A stretch of DNA of 64,000 nucleotides, taken from Microbulbifer variabilis ATCC 700307 (GTDB lineage: Bacteria; Pseudomonadota; Gammaproteobacteria; Pseudomonadales; Cellvibrionaceae). The position numbers and the translations under genes are program-made. This document shows positions 53,028 to 61,304 of the stretch, piece by piece. Position 1 is the first letter of the stretch; each line of letters opens with the position of its first letter. The notes beneath the pieces were generated by a model, which saw only the letters and a program-made list of their open reading frames with translations, searched no databases and was not told the origin of the DNA. The stretch is from contig NZ_AQYJ01000025.1 in the NCBI RefSeq assembly GCF_000380565.1, positions 124,001-188,000 on the forward strand, given 5' to 3'.

Positions 53028-54524
53028 TCAGGACTCCTGGGTAACTCGCATCACTTCCTCAAGGGAAGTCCTACCCGCCAGAATCTTGGCGATACCATCA
53101 TCACGGATGCTCGGCCCCAATTTACGCGCTTCGGCCACCAGTTTGCTTTCCGACGCACGATCGTGAATAAGCTGGCGCATCACCTCATTCAACGGTACCA
53201 GCTCATAGATGCCAATACGGCCGACATAACCGCTATGGTTACACTCCTCACAACCGTTGGGGCGATAAATAATGGTTTCCGCATTTGGGTCCACACCGAG
53301 CACTTGCCGCTCGTTTTCATCGGCCACATGGGGCTGCTTACACTCTGGGCAAAGTACCCGCACCAAGCGCTGCGCGAGCACACCAATCACGCTCGATGAC
53401 AGCAAAAAGGGCTCGATTCCCATATCCACAAGTCGGGTCACTGCGCCAAGCGCGGTATTGGTATGCAGCGTGGATAATACCAAGTGGCCGGTCAAACTTG
53501 CCTGAATAGCGATTTGCATTGTTTCGAGGTCACGGATCTCACCCACCATCACCACATCGGGATCCTGGCGCAGAATTGCCCGCAAACCGCGAGCAAAAGT
53601 CATATCCGCCTTGGTATTCACCTGGGTTTGGCCCACACCTTCCAGGTTGTATTCCACTGGGTCTTCAACCGTAAGGATATTTTTCTCACGGCTGTTAATA
53701 CTGCCAAGGCCAGCATATAAGGTTGTGGTTTTACCTGAGCCTGTAGGTCCGGTTACCAAAATAATGCCGTGGGGATGGGAGAGCAGTTCCGTCATTACAC
53801 TGAGATCGCGCTGCGCCATTCCCAGCTTGCTCAGGTCCATCTTACCAGCCTGCTTATCCAGAAGACGCATAACCACACGCTCCCCCGCAGAAGAGGGCAT
53901 GGTGGATACACGTACATCCACTTCGCGTCCAGCCATCAAAAGAGAAATACGGCCATCCTGGGGAACACGCTTTTCCGCGATATCCAGCTTGGCCATAACC
54001 TTAATCCGGGAGACCAGTAAAGGCGCTAGTGCACGGCGAGGCTGCAGTACCTCCCGCAGGACGCCATCAACCCTAAAGCGCACAACCAGCCGCTTCTCAA
54101 ATGTCTCAATATGGATATCCGAGGCGCCCTGTTTAAGCGACTCGGCGAAAATTGCGTTGATCAGCTTAACGATAGGTGCATCGTCTTCCTGCTCCAACAG
54201 ATCTTCAGTTTCCGGCAACGAATCTGCAACCGCGGCAAGATCCAAATCCTCACCAAGCCCCTCCACTTCCGAGAGGTTTCCTCCTTCACGGTTTTCATAC
54301 AGTCGCTGTAGAGCAACCTGGAAAGCCTCTTCCTCGACGGCCTCCAGGCTCACCACAGCACCATTGATTCGCTGTACCTCGGCAACAGCCGAGGGATTCA
54401 ACGGGGCCACATACTGGCATATAGGCTGGCCTTCCTGCTCCACTAACAGAACCCTGTGACGCTTGGCGAAAGCGTATGGAAGGCGGCGAATTATTGGAGT
54501 TCCTGTTCCTAGTTCAGCCGTCAT
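53028..54524 (-). CDS. gspE: Type II secretion ATPase GspE
   Basis: The 498-residue traffic ATPase has the Walker A motif GPTGSGKTTT, the Asp box, the His box HLVLSTLHTNTA and a four-Cys zinc element (CPECKQPH and CEECNHSGY). It powers pseudopilus assembly. Its ATG overlaps the gspD stop by four bases (ATGA). Confidence 0.97.
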   Translation of the reverse strand: MTAELGTGTPIIRRLPYAFAKRHRVLLVEQEGQPICQYVAPLNPSAVAEVQRINGAVVSLEAVEEEAFQVALQRLYENREGGNLSEVEGLGEDLDLAAVADSLPETEDLLEQEDDAPIVKLINAIFAESLKQGASDIHIETFEKRLVVRFRVDGVLREVLQPRRALAPLLVSRIKVMAKLDIAEKRVPQDGRISLLMAGREVDVRVSTMPSSAGERVVMRLLDKQAGKMDLSKLGMAQRDLSVMTELLSHPHGIILVTGPTGSGKTTTLYAGLGSINSREKNILTVEDPVEYNLEGVGQTQVNTKADMTFARGLRAILRQDPDVVMVGEIRDLETMQIAIQASLTGHLVLSTLHTNTALGAVTRLVDMGIEPFLLSSSVIGVLAQRLVRVLCPECKQPHVADENERQVLGVDPNAETIIYRPNGCEECNHSGYVGRIGIYELVPLNEVMRQLIHDRASESKLVAEARKLGPSIRDDGIAKILAGRTSLEEVMRVTQES

Positions 54525-56548
54525 TTAGATTCTTCGACCTCCAGCACCTCAACATCAACCTCACCTGGCACCCCCTCCAGGGCTTCCTCCAGGTTATCAA
54601 CGGCATTGATAGAACCATCTACCGGGGCCGGGCTTTCGTTATAGGTTCCTGTTGGCGGCATTAAGTCAGGCAATGCATCTCCACGGTGCCAATCCCACAG
54701 CAGGCTTGTACGATCTTTGATATAGATCTGCTTCTGCTGCAGATCCATGTAACGTTTGCGGGTCTCCTCGTAACCTGCCACTTGCGTACTCAGGATCTTC
54801 GGCTTCAGGAACACCATCAAATTAGTTTTGAAGACTTCCTTTTTATTATTGCGGAACAGGCGGCCTATCCCTGGGATATCCCCTAACAAGGGTACCTTTT
54901 GCACAGAGTCTTTAACGGTATCTTCAATTAATCCACCCAGTACAAGTATTGCACCATCGTCGATGAGTACCTTGGTGCGTATTTCCCGCTTGCTAGTAAT
55001 AATATCCGAAGCCCCGACAGCAGCATCAGCCGCGGCCGAAGCAAGGTTTTCAACTTTTTGCTCAATTTCCAGGGTTACAGAGTTGTTATTATTTACCCTT
55101 GGAGTCACTTTGAGTGTGGTACCAATATCCTCACGCTGAATGGTGGTAAAGGGATCATCATTACTACCCGACAACAGCTGTTCACCGGTGATAAAAGGCA
55201 CATTTTGACCAACGAGGATCTCAGCCTCCTCATTATCCAAAGCCATAATTGTTGGAGTGGAGAGGATATTCGTGTTGCCTGCAGTGGCAAGAGCATTCAC
55301 TGCGACACGAAGGTCGGTGCCACTCAGGTAACCTAAATGTAATGCATTCGCCCCAGTTAGACTTTCAAGAGGTAGTGAGAAAGGGTTGATATTTCCATCG
55401 GCATCTTTAGCCGGAAGGTTATTCCAGCCGGCAACAACATTATCATCCGCCCCAGCAATCCAGCTGATACCCAGCTCGTTATTGGTATTTTCATTAACCT
55501 CAACAATAATCGCTTCGATCAACACCTGAGCACGACGCACATCCAGACGAGCGATAACACCTTTCATGGTTTCCAGCAGTGCTGGAGGGGCAGTAAGAAC
55601 CAATGCATTGAGTGATTCATTGACTTGGATACTGACTTCAACATTCGCCGCCTGCTGATCTTTCTCAGTGTTCTGAATACTGCCACTCATACCTTCCAGG
55701 ATTGGCTTGAGGTCTGCAGCATTAGAGTACTGGATATAAACCACCGCAGTATTGCCATCTCCATCCAGCGGCTGGTCAAGGCGAGCAATAACAGACCTGA
55801 TCTGCTGGCGAGTTACCGGGTCACCGGTCAACAAAATACTATTGGAGCGTTCATCCACGGCAATACGCAACGGTTGTACTTCCTTACCAGCCCCTTTACC
55901 ACCACCCGACTGCAAAAGATCGGTGAGAATCTGCTTGACCTCTTTTGCGGAGGCAAACATCAAGGGCACGACTTCAATATCAATTGCACCAGCACGGTCC
56001 AATTGATTAACCAACCTTACGATCTGGTCAATATTAGCTGCGCGATCCGCAATAATCAGGGTATTGGTATCAGCGTAAGCCGCTAGATGGCCAGTCTGAG
56101 GAATCAGGGGGCGCAGCATGGCAATCAATTGCGATGCGGAAATATTTTCCACCCGCACAGTACGGACTACCAGAGACTCAGCCGGCGCACGGGTGTTGGC
56201 ATCAGCTACAGGAATCGCTTGCTGTTTTGCTAATGCATCAGGCACTACTTTCCAGGTTCCGCCCTGCTCTACAAGACTAAAACCATTTACCTGAAGCACC
56301 GACATAAAAACATCGAAGGCTTCTTCATGGGTCATGGGATCACCGGCAACAACGGTGACTTTTCCCTTGACATTGGGGTGAACAATAATATTTTTTCCGG
56401 TGAAATCCGCAGCCCAGTTAATCAGGTCACGAACATCCGCATTATCGAGAGAAAGGGTTACCCTCTCCGGGCCTTGAGCCAGCGTTGCAGTAGACACAAA
56501 AAAACCAAATCCGACCGCAATCAGCCGTCGATAAAACATCTTCATCAT
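54521..56548 (-). CDS. gspD: Type II secretion secretin GspD
   Basis: The 675-residue outer membrane channel has a signal peptide (1-25), N0-N3 domains (about 28-330, with VTLSLDNADVRDLINW) and the secretin core (about 400-610), with VPFITGEQLL and VPLLGDIPGIGRLFRN. It forms the 15-fold exit channel. It follows gspC by 58 bases. Confidence 0.97.
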   Translation of the reverse strand: MMKMFYRRLIAVGFGFFVSTATLAQGPERVTLSLDNADVRDLINWAADFTGKNIIVHPNVKGKVTVVAGDPMTHEEAFDVFMSVLQVNGFSLVEQGGTWKVVPDALAKQQAIPVADANTRAPAESLVVRTVRVENISASQLIAMLRPLIPQTGHLAAYADTNTLIIADRAANIDQIVRLVNQLDRAGAIDIEVVPLMFASAKEVKQILTDLLQSGGGKGAGKEVQPLRIAVDERSNSILLTGDPVTRQQIRSVIARLDQPLDGDGNTAVVYIQYSNAADLKPILEGMSGSIQNTEKDQQAANVEVSIQVNESLNALVLTAPPALLETMKGVIARLDVRRAQVLIEAIIVEVNENTNNELGISWIAGADDNVVAGWNNLPAKDADGNINPFSLPLESLTGANALHLGYLSGTDLRVAVNALATAGNTNILSTPTIMALDNEEAEILVGQNVPFITGEQLLSGSNDDPFTTIQREDIGTTLKVTPRVNNNNSVTLEIEQKVENLASAAADAAVGASDIITSKREIRTKVLIDDGAILVLGGLIEDTVKDSVQKVPLLGDIPGIGRLFRNNKKEVFKTNLMVFLKPKILSTQVAGYEETRKRYMDLQQKQIYIKDRTSLLWDWHRGDALPDLMPPTGTYNESPAPVDGSINAVDNLEEALEGVPGEVDVEVLEVEESK

Positions 56549-56606
56549 TATTTATCTGGCTCTAGTAAATGTTCAAAAAACTCAAAACAATCTAGGTTGA
56601 CAGTTT

Positions 56607-57296
56607 TTATTGGGGCTGACGTTGCGCTCGCCGTTCGCGAGCAAGTTCACGCAGCTTTTCCATCCGCTCCCGAATACTCTGCTGATTTTCTCCACGCTGC
56701 GCAGTATTACTGCTTCGGCTACTCTTGCGAGCAAGGCTGGAGTAATTCTTAAGCGGAACATTCGGTCGACCATCCACTTCTGGATAGGTCAGTTTTTCCA
56801 TCCTGCCATTACGACGAAGAACTACATGATCTACCTCAACAGAATAAAGTTCTGCGCCACCCGGCAGAGAATCCCCTACATACAAACGCTTCGCAGGTTT
56901 TCCTTTTTCGGCCACAAGTGCGCTAGCTTTTTTCTTGTCACTACTGTCTAAAACGCCAGACAAGACAATATTCAATTGGGTGATAGGGAGATTGGAAAGA
57001 TCGACTTCAGGGACTTCTACTTTTTCCTTGGCATCGGCGAGGCCAAAGAAAGGGGTATTTGGTATCGAAGCGGCCTGGGGCGCACTCACTCTGGAGTTCT
57101 TGCGCTCAGCCAGCAGAGATTCTTCAGTTTCCGCAGGAATAAACAGGGAACCATAGGCGAACAGGTTGCCAGAGACCCAAAGCAGACCCACTGCGGATGC
57201 CGCCATGGTGCCGCGGGAAATCGCCTTTCGCGACTCACCCTGGCCAAAACCGGTGCCAACTGAGCCAAAGGCTCGCTTTAATGGGGACATGAACAT
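56607..57296 (-). CDS. gspC: Type II secretion protein GspC
   Basis: The product (about 229 aa) has one N-terminal membrane helix (about 32-50), a Pro- and Ala-rich linker and the homology region (LPITQLNIVLSGVLDSSDKKKASALV to VDHVVLRRNG), then a basic tail instead of a PDZ domain. It links the inner platform to the secretin. ATG 57296 is preferred to TTG 57314. It is the first gene of the operon. Confidence 0.9.
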   Translation of the reverse strand: MFMSPLKRAFGSVGTGFGQGESRKAISRGTMAASAVGLLWVSGNLFAYGSLFIPAETEESLLAERKNSRVSAPQAASIPNTPFFGLADAKEKVEVPEVDLSNLPITQLNIVLSGVLDSSDKKKASALVAEKGKPAKRLYVGDSLPGGAELYSVEVDHVVLRRNGRMEKLTYPEVDGRPNVPLKNYSSLARKSSRSSNTAQRGENQQSIRERMEKLRELARERRAQRQPQ

Positions 57297-57440
57297 ACCC
57301 ACATACAAGTTCAACTTTTTTTAGGTTATTGGTTTTTGACGCCTATTTTGTTGCCTAAGTCTTTGAAAGGCAACGCTCCTGCCCAGTTAAACGCTGCAAA
57401 CCTTAAATTCGTCCCCGAAATTGCACACTAGTTCCGCCTC

Positions 57441-57471
57441 AAATAAAAAAGGCGGCTACCCGCCGCCTTTT
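57441..57471 (-). terminator. Rho-independent terminator of etfBA
   Basis: AAAAGGCGG (57447-57455) and CCGCCTTTT (57463-57471) form a 9-bp stem. Read on the minus strand it is followed by a run of Ts, 30 bases after the etfA stop. Confidence 0.85.
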
Positions 57472-57500
57472 CCAGTACTGGTCAGTATAGTAATCAAGGA

Positions 57501-58430
57501 TTACAGCTTTGCTTCAAGCTCGGGAACAGCTTCAAACAAATCAGCGACCAGACCGTAATCGGCAACGGAGAAGATCGGGGCTTCTTCGTCTTTGTTGATC
57601 GCAACAATCACCTTGGAATCCTTCATACCTGCCAGGTGCTGGATAGCGCCGGAAATACCGACAGCAATGTACAAATCGGGAGCGACGATCTTACCGGTTT
57701 GACCAACCTGCATATCGTTGGGAACAAAACCGGCATCTACCGCAGCGCGAGAGGCACCAACCGCTGCACCAAGCTTGTCAGCCAGCTTGTACAGCATCTC
57801 AAAGTTGTCACCATTCTGCATTCCGCGCCCACCAGAAATGACCACGCTAGCGGCAGTTAGTTCCGGACGATCGGATTTGGCGAGCTCTTCGCCGACAAAA
57901 GTTGAGACACCGGCATCATCAGCAATATCAACTGACTCAACGGCCGCACTACCACCTTCTACTGCAACAGCATCAAAAGCAGTGGTGCGAACGGAGATCA
58001 CTTTGATAGCATCTGAACTCTGAACGGTTGCAATAACATTTCCTGCGTAGATCGGACGCTTGAACGTGTCAGCACTCTCTACAGCGATAATGTCGGAGAT
58101 TGGCTGAACATCCAGAAGTGCGGCAGCACGCGGCAGCATGTTCTTGCCAGTGGTGGTGGCGGGAGCCAGGATGTGGCTGTAATCCTTACCTAGATCAGCT
58201 ACTAATTTGGCAACATTTTCAGCCAGTTGGTGCTCATAGGCGGAATTATCAGCCAGCAGTACTTTACTTACACCTTCTACCTTTGCTGCAGCTTCTGCTA
58301 CGGCAGCACAACCAGCGCCGGCAACCAGCACTGCGATATCACCACCAATAGCTTTGGCTGCGGCTACGGTGTTCAGCGTAGCGCCCTTCAGCTCGGCGTT
58401 GTCATGTTCAGCAATAACCAGGAAGCTCAT
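57501..58430 (-). CDS. etfA: Electron transfer flavoprotein alpha subunit
   Basis: The 309-residue protein has the N-terminal ETF domain ([19 protein letters not shown]) and the C-terminal FAD-binding domain with [41 protein letters not shown] and [17 protein letters not shown]. It carries electrons from acyl-CoA dehydrogenases to ETF:ubiquinone oxidoreductase. Its ATG overlaps the etfB stop by one base (TGATG). Confidence 0.97.
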   Translation of the reverse strand: MSFLVIAEHDNAELKGATLNTVAAAKAIGGDIAVLVAGAGCAAVAEAAAKVEGVSKVLLADNSAYEHQLAENVAKLVADLGKDYSHILAPATTTGKNMLPRAAALLDVQPISDIIAVESADTFKRPIYAGNVIATVQSSDAIKVISVRTTAFDAVAVEGGSAAVESVDIADDAGVSTFVGEELAKSDRPELTAASVVISGGRGMQNGDNFEMLYKLADKLGAAVGASRAAVDAGFVPNDMQVGQTGKIVAPDLYIAVGISGAIQHLAGMKDSKVIVAINKDEEAPIFSVADYGLVADLFEAVPELEAKL

Positions 58431-59179
58431 CAGATTACCTTCGCCTCGTTTTTCAGTTTCTCTACCAGTTCCGCAACGTCGGCTACTTTAACGCCTGCCT
58501 GACGCTCAGCCGGCGGCTCAACATTCAGGGTTTTGGTGCGAGGAGTAATATCTACACCCAGCTCATCTGGAGTAGTAGTATCGAGGGGCTTCTTCTTGGC
58601 CTTCATGATATTCGGCAGAGAAGCGTAGCGCGGCTCATTCAAGCGCAAGTCGGTGGTAACAATCGCAGGCAACTTCAGTTCAACCGTCTGCAGCCCGCCA
58701 TCAATCTCACGGGTAACCTTAACGTCACCACCCTCCACAGTCACTTCAGAAGCGAAGGTGCCCTGCCCCATTCCAGTCAATGCGCCCAGCATTTGCCCGG
58801 TCTGGTTATTGTCACCATCGATGGATTGCTTACCCAGGATGACCATTTGAGGCTCTTCCTTATCAACAATCGCCTTCAGGCACTTGGCCACGGCCAGAGG
58901 CTGCAGCTCGGCATCGGTTTCTACCAATATGCCGCGGTCAGCCCCCAGGGCCAGCGCAGTACGAATTTGCTCTTGGCATTGCTTGGAGCCCATGGAAACG
59001 GCGACTATCTCGCTGACAACGCCTTTTTCCTTCAAGCGCACCGCCTCTTCAACTGCGATTTCGCAAAAGGGGTTGATAGACATTTTGACGTTGGCTGTAT
59101 CAACGTCAGTGCCGTCCGCCTTAGGGCGAACCTTGACGTTGTAGTCAACAACGCGTTTCACAGCTACAAGAACTTTCAT
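58430..59179 (-). CDS. etfB: Electron transfer flavoprotein beta subunit
   Basis: The 249-residue subunit has [17 protein letters not shown] at the N-terminus, the AMP-binding region and the ETF beta signature [31 protein letters not shown]. It is the first gene of the etfBA transcript and diverges from the ETF-QO gene. A PsrA-type palindrome lies 76 bases upstream. Confidence 0.97.
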   Translation of the reverse strand: MKVLVAVKRVVDYNVKVRPKADGTDVDTANVKMSINPFCEIAVEEAVRLKEKGVVSEIVAVSMGSKQCQEQIRTALALGADRGILVETDAELQPLAVAKCLKAIVDKEEPQMVILGKQSIDGDNNQTGQMLGALTGMGQGTFASEVTVEGGDVKVTREIDGGLQTVELKLPAIVTTDLRLNEPRYASLPNIMKAKKKPLDTTTPDELGVDITPRTKTLNVEPPAERQAGVKVADVAELVEKLKNEAKVI

Positions 59180-59254
59180 GGAAATCCCGTCTTAAATAAG
59201 CTTTTTAACAGCCGCGACTGACGATTCACATCGCGAACGGATACGGTGTTCTGG

Positions 59255-59270
59255 TCAAACAAGTGTTTGA
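59255..59270. promoter_or_regulatory. PsrA-like operator between etfBA and ETF-QO genes
   Basis: TCAAACA-AG-TGTTTGA has perfect 7-bp arms. The core CAAAC-AAGT-GTTTG matches the (G/C)AAAC-N2-4-GTTT(G/C) motif of PsrA, the TetR-type fatty-acid-responsive regulator of Pseudomonas and relatives. PsrA control of beta-oxidation and ETF genes is established there. Binding here would overlap the etfBA promoter region. Confidence 0.65.
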
Positions 59271-59432
59271 ACGGCGTGTATGGTGGCGGTTCTATACAGC
59301 AAAATCAATAGTCAAATAGAAGTCATCACTGCCATTCACAAAATCTATTTCCCACCATTGAGGTAGTCTATCCCCTCTTCCTAACCTGTTGAAATACAGC
59401 GCATTTGCCATAGCAAATGAATAGTCATGCAA

Positions 59433-59462
59433 TTGGTAGGGTTGATTAAACGCCTATATAAT
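59433..59462 (+). promoter_or_regulatory. Probable promoter of the ETF-QO gene
   Basis: TTGGTA and TATAAT, 18 bases apart, lie 71 bases before the GTG start at 59533. Confidence 0.5.
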
Positions 59463-59532
59463 CAGCCACCAATATAAATGATAAGGCCGGAATGGCCGCA
59501 AAAAGTTGAATGCAACTGCTGAGGAGAGTGCC

Positions 59533-61170
59533 GTGGAACGCGAATCAATGGAATACGATGTAGTGATCGTGGGTGCCGGCCCCGCCGGATTGGCAGCGGC
59601 CTGCCGTATTCGCCAGCTCAATGAAGACATCTCAGTATGTGTCGTGGAGAAGGGTTCCGAGGTCGGTGCCCACATTCTTTCGGGCGCAGTTTTTGAACCT
59701 ACTGCCCTGAATGAACTTTTCCCTGATTGGAAAGAGCGCGACGCCCCACTGAACACCGAAGTCAAGGGCGATGACATCTACGTCCTGCGCAGCGATGAAA
59801 ACTCCATTAAAGTGCCCAATATGTTTGTGCCCAGCACCATGCACAACGAAGGCAACTACATCATCAGCCTTGGAAATCTATGCCGCTGGCTGGCGGAGCA
59901 AGCAGAAAATCTGGGAGTGGAAATCTTCCCTGGGTTCGCCGCATCTGAAGTGCTTTATAATGAAGACGGATCCGTAAAAGGCATTGCTACAGGTGATATG
60001 GGAATCGGCCTGAATGGGGAGCAGAAAGACTCCTACATGCCCGGCATGGAACTGCACGCAAAGTACACACTTTTTGCCGAAGGCTGCCGTGGCCACCTGG
60101 GCAAACAGTTGATTGAGCGCTTCAAACTGGATGCCGATACCGACCCACAACACTACGGCATAGGCATAAAGGAAATCTGGAAAGTACCTGCTGAAAAACA
60201 CCAACAGGGCTTGGTAGTTCACACCGCAGGCTGGCCTCTGGATCAAAGCAACACCCACGGTGGCGGCTTCCTTTACCACCTCGAGGACAACCAGGTAGTG
60301 GTCGGCCTGATTACTGATCTGGCCTACAGTAACCCACATGTCAGCCCCTTTGATGAGTTCCAGCGCTACAAGCACCACCCGGTGATTAAGCAATACCTGG
60401 AAGGTGGCGAGCGCGTGGCCTATGGCGCCCGAGCTATTGTTAAAGGCGGCCTACAGTCTCAGCCAAAAATGACTTTTCCTGGCGGGCTTCTAATAGGAGA
60501 TAACGCCGGCACCCTGAACTTTGCCAAGATCAAGGGAAATCACACTGCGATGAAGTCTGGCATGATTGCTGCAGAATCCGTAGTGGAAGCTATTGCCGCA
60601 GACCGCAACAGCGAGGAGCTGACCGATTATACCTCCAGGTATCGTGACAGCTGGGCCTGGAAAGAGCTACATATGCAGCGCAACTTCGGCCCTGCCCAAC
60701 ACAAGTGGGGCAACATCCTTGGCTCCGCTTATGCCTTTGTGGATATCAACCTGTTCAAAGGCAAGTTGCCCTGGACCTTGCGCGATACTAAGGCAGATCA
60801 CGCTCAGCTCAAACCCGCAGCAGACTGTGCAAAAATTGACTACCCAAAACCCGACGGTGTACTTAGTTTTGATAAGCTGTCCTCTGTATTTATTTCCAAC
60901 ACAAATCACGAGGAAGATCAGCCCTGCCATCTGATCCTGAAGGATGCGGAGATTCCGCTGAACCACAACCTGCCAATCTATGACGAACCGGCACAGCGCT
61001 ACTGCCCCGCCGGCGTATACGAAGTTGTTGAGGATGCCAACGGCAAGCGATTCCAGATAAATGCACAGAACTGTGTTCACTGTAAGACCTGTGACATTAA
61101 AGACCCAACCCAGAATATTGTTTGGGTTACTCCGGAAGGTGGCGGCGGTCCCAACTACCCAAATATGTGA
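59533..61170 (+). CDS. Electron transfer flavoprotein:ubiquinone oxidoreductase
   Basis: The product (about 545 aa) has the FAD motif VVIVGAGPAGLAAA, the quinone-site region and the C-terminal 4Fe-4S cluster Cys set (YCPAGVYEV, NCVHCKTCDIKDPTQN, then VTPEGGGGPNY). It passes electrons from the ETF encoded on the other strand to the quinone pool. GTG 59533 has GAGGAG six bases upstream and gives the usual family length; a TTG at 59506 would lengthen it. Confidence 0.96.
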   Translation: MERESMEYDVVIVGAGPAGLAAACRIRQLNEDISVCVVEKGSEVGAHILSGAVFEPTALNELFPDWKERDAPLNTEVKGDDIYVLRSDENSIKVPNMFVPSTMHNEGNYIISLGNLCRWLAEQAENLGVEIFPGFAASEVLYNEDGSVKGIATGDMGIGLNGEQKDSYMPGMELHAKYTLFAEGCRGHLGKQLIERFKLDADTDPQHYGIGIKEIWKVPAEKHQQGLVVHTAGWPLDQSNTHGGGFLYHLEDNQVVVGLITDLAYSNPHVSPFDEFQRYKHHPVIKQYLEGGERVAYGARAIVKGGLQSQPKMTFPGGLLIGDNAGTLNFAKIKGNHTAMKSGMIAAESVVEAIAADRNSEELTDYTSRYRDSWAWKELHMQRNFGPAQHKWGNILGSAYAFVDINLFKGKLPWTLRDTKADHAQLKPAADCAKIDYPKPDGVLSFDKLSSVFISNTNHEEDQPCHLILKDAEIPLNHNLPIYDEPAQRYCPAGVYEVVEDANGKRFQINAQNCVHCKTCDIKDPTQNIVWVTPEGGGGPNYPNM

Positions 61171-61182
61171 ACCCATCGACTT

Positions 61183-61210
61183 AAATGGCGCCTTCCGGCG
61201 CCATTTTTAT
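61183..61210 (+). terminator. Rho-independent terminator of the ETF-QO gene
   Basis: AAATGGCGCC-TTCC-GGCGCCATTT is a perfect 10-bp stem with a 4-base loop, followed by Ts, 12 bases after the stop codon. Confidence 0.9.
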
Positions 61211-61211
61211 A

Positions 61212-61253
61212 TCTACTTTTTCACTCGAACTCTCTGCAACGTGAAAAAGTAGA
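61212..61253. repeat. 13-bp inverted repeat between convergent genes
   Basis: TCTACTTTTTCAC (61212-61224) and GTGAAAAAGTAGA (61241-61253) are a perfect inverted repeat with a 16-base loop. It lies after the ETF-QO terminator and 52 bases beyond the stop of the TonB receptor. It may serve the opposite-strand gene, but it has no T-tract on that strand. Confidence 0.6.
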
Positions 61254-61304
61254 GAAAATTCCTGCGGGCGAAAAAGAGGCAGCAGAAATTATTGAGAGAG
61301 AAGA

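Noticed and set aside
53611-54459. 282-codon plus-strand frame opposite gspE
   Set aside because: It is a Ser/Arg-rich antisense shadow of the gspE frame.
46119-57296. A gspN or prepilin peptidase gene within the secretion cluster
   Set aside because: Every frame between gspC and the small protein after gspM is accounted for; neither gene is present, so both must lie elsewhere or be absent.
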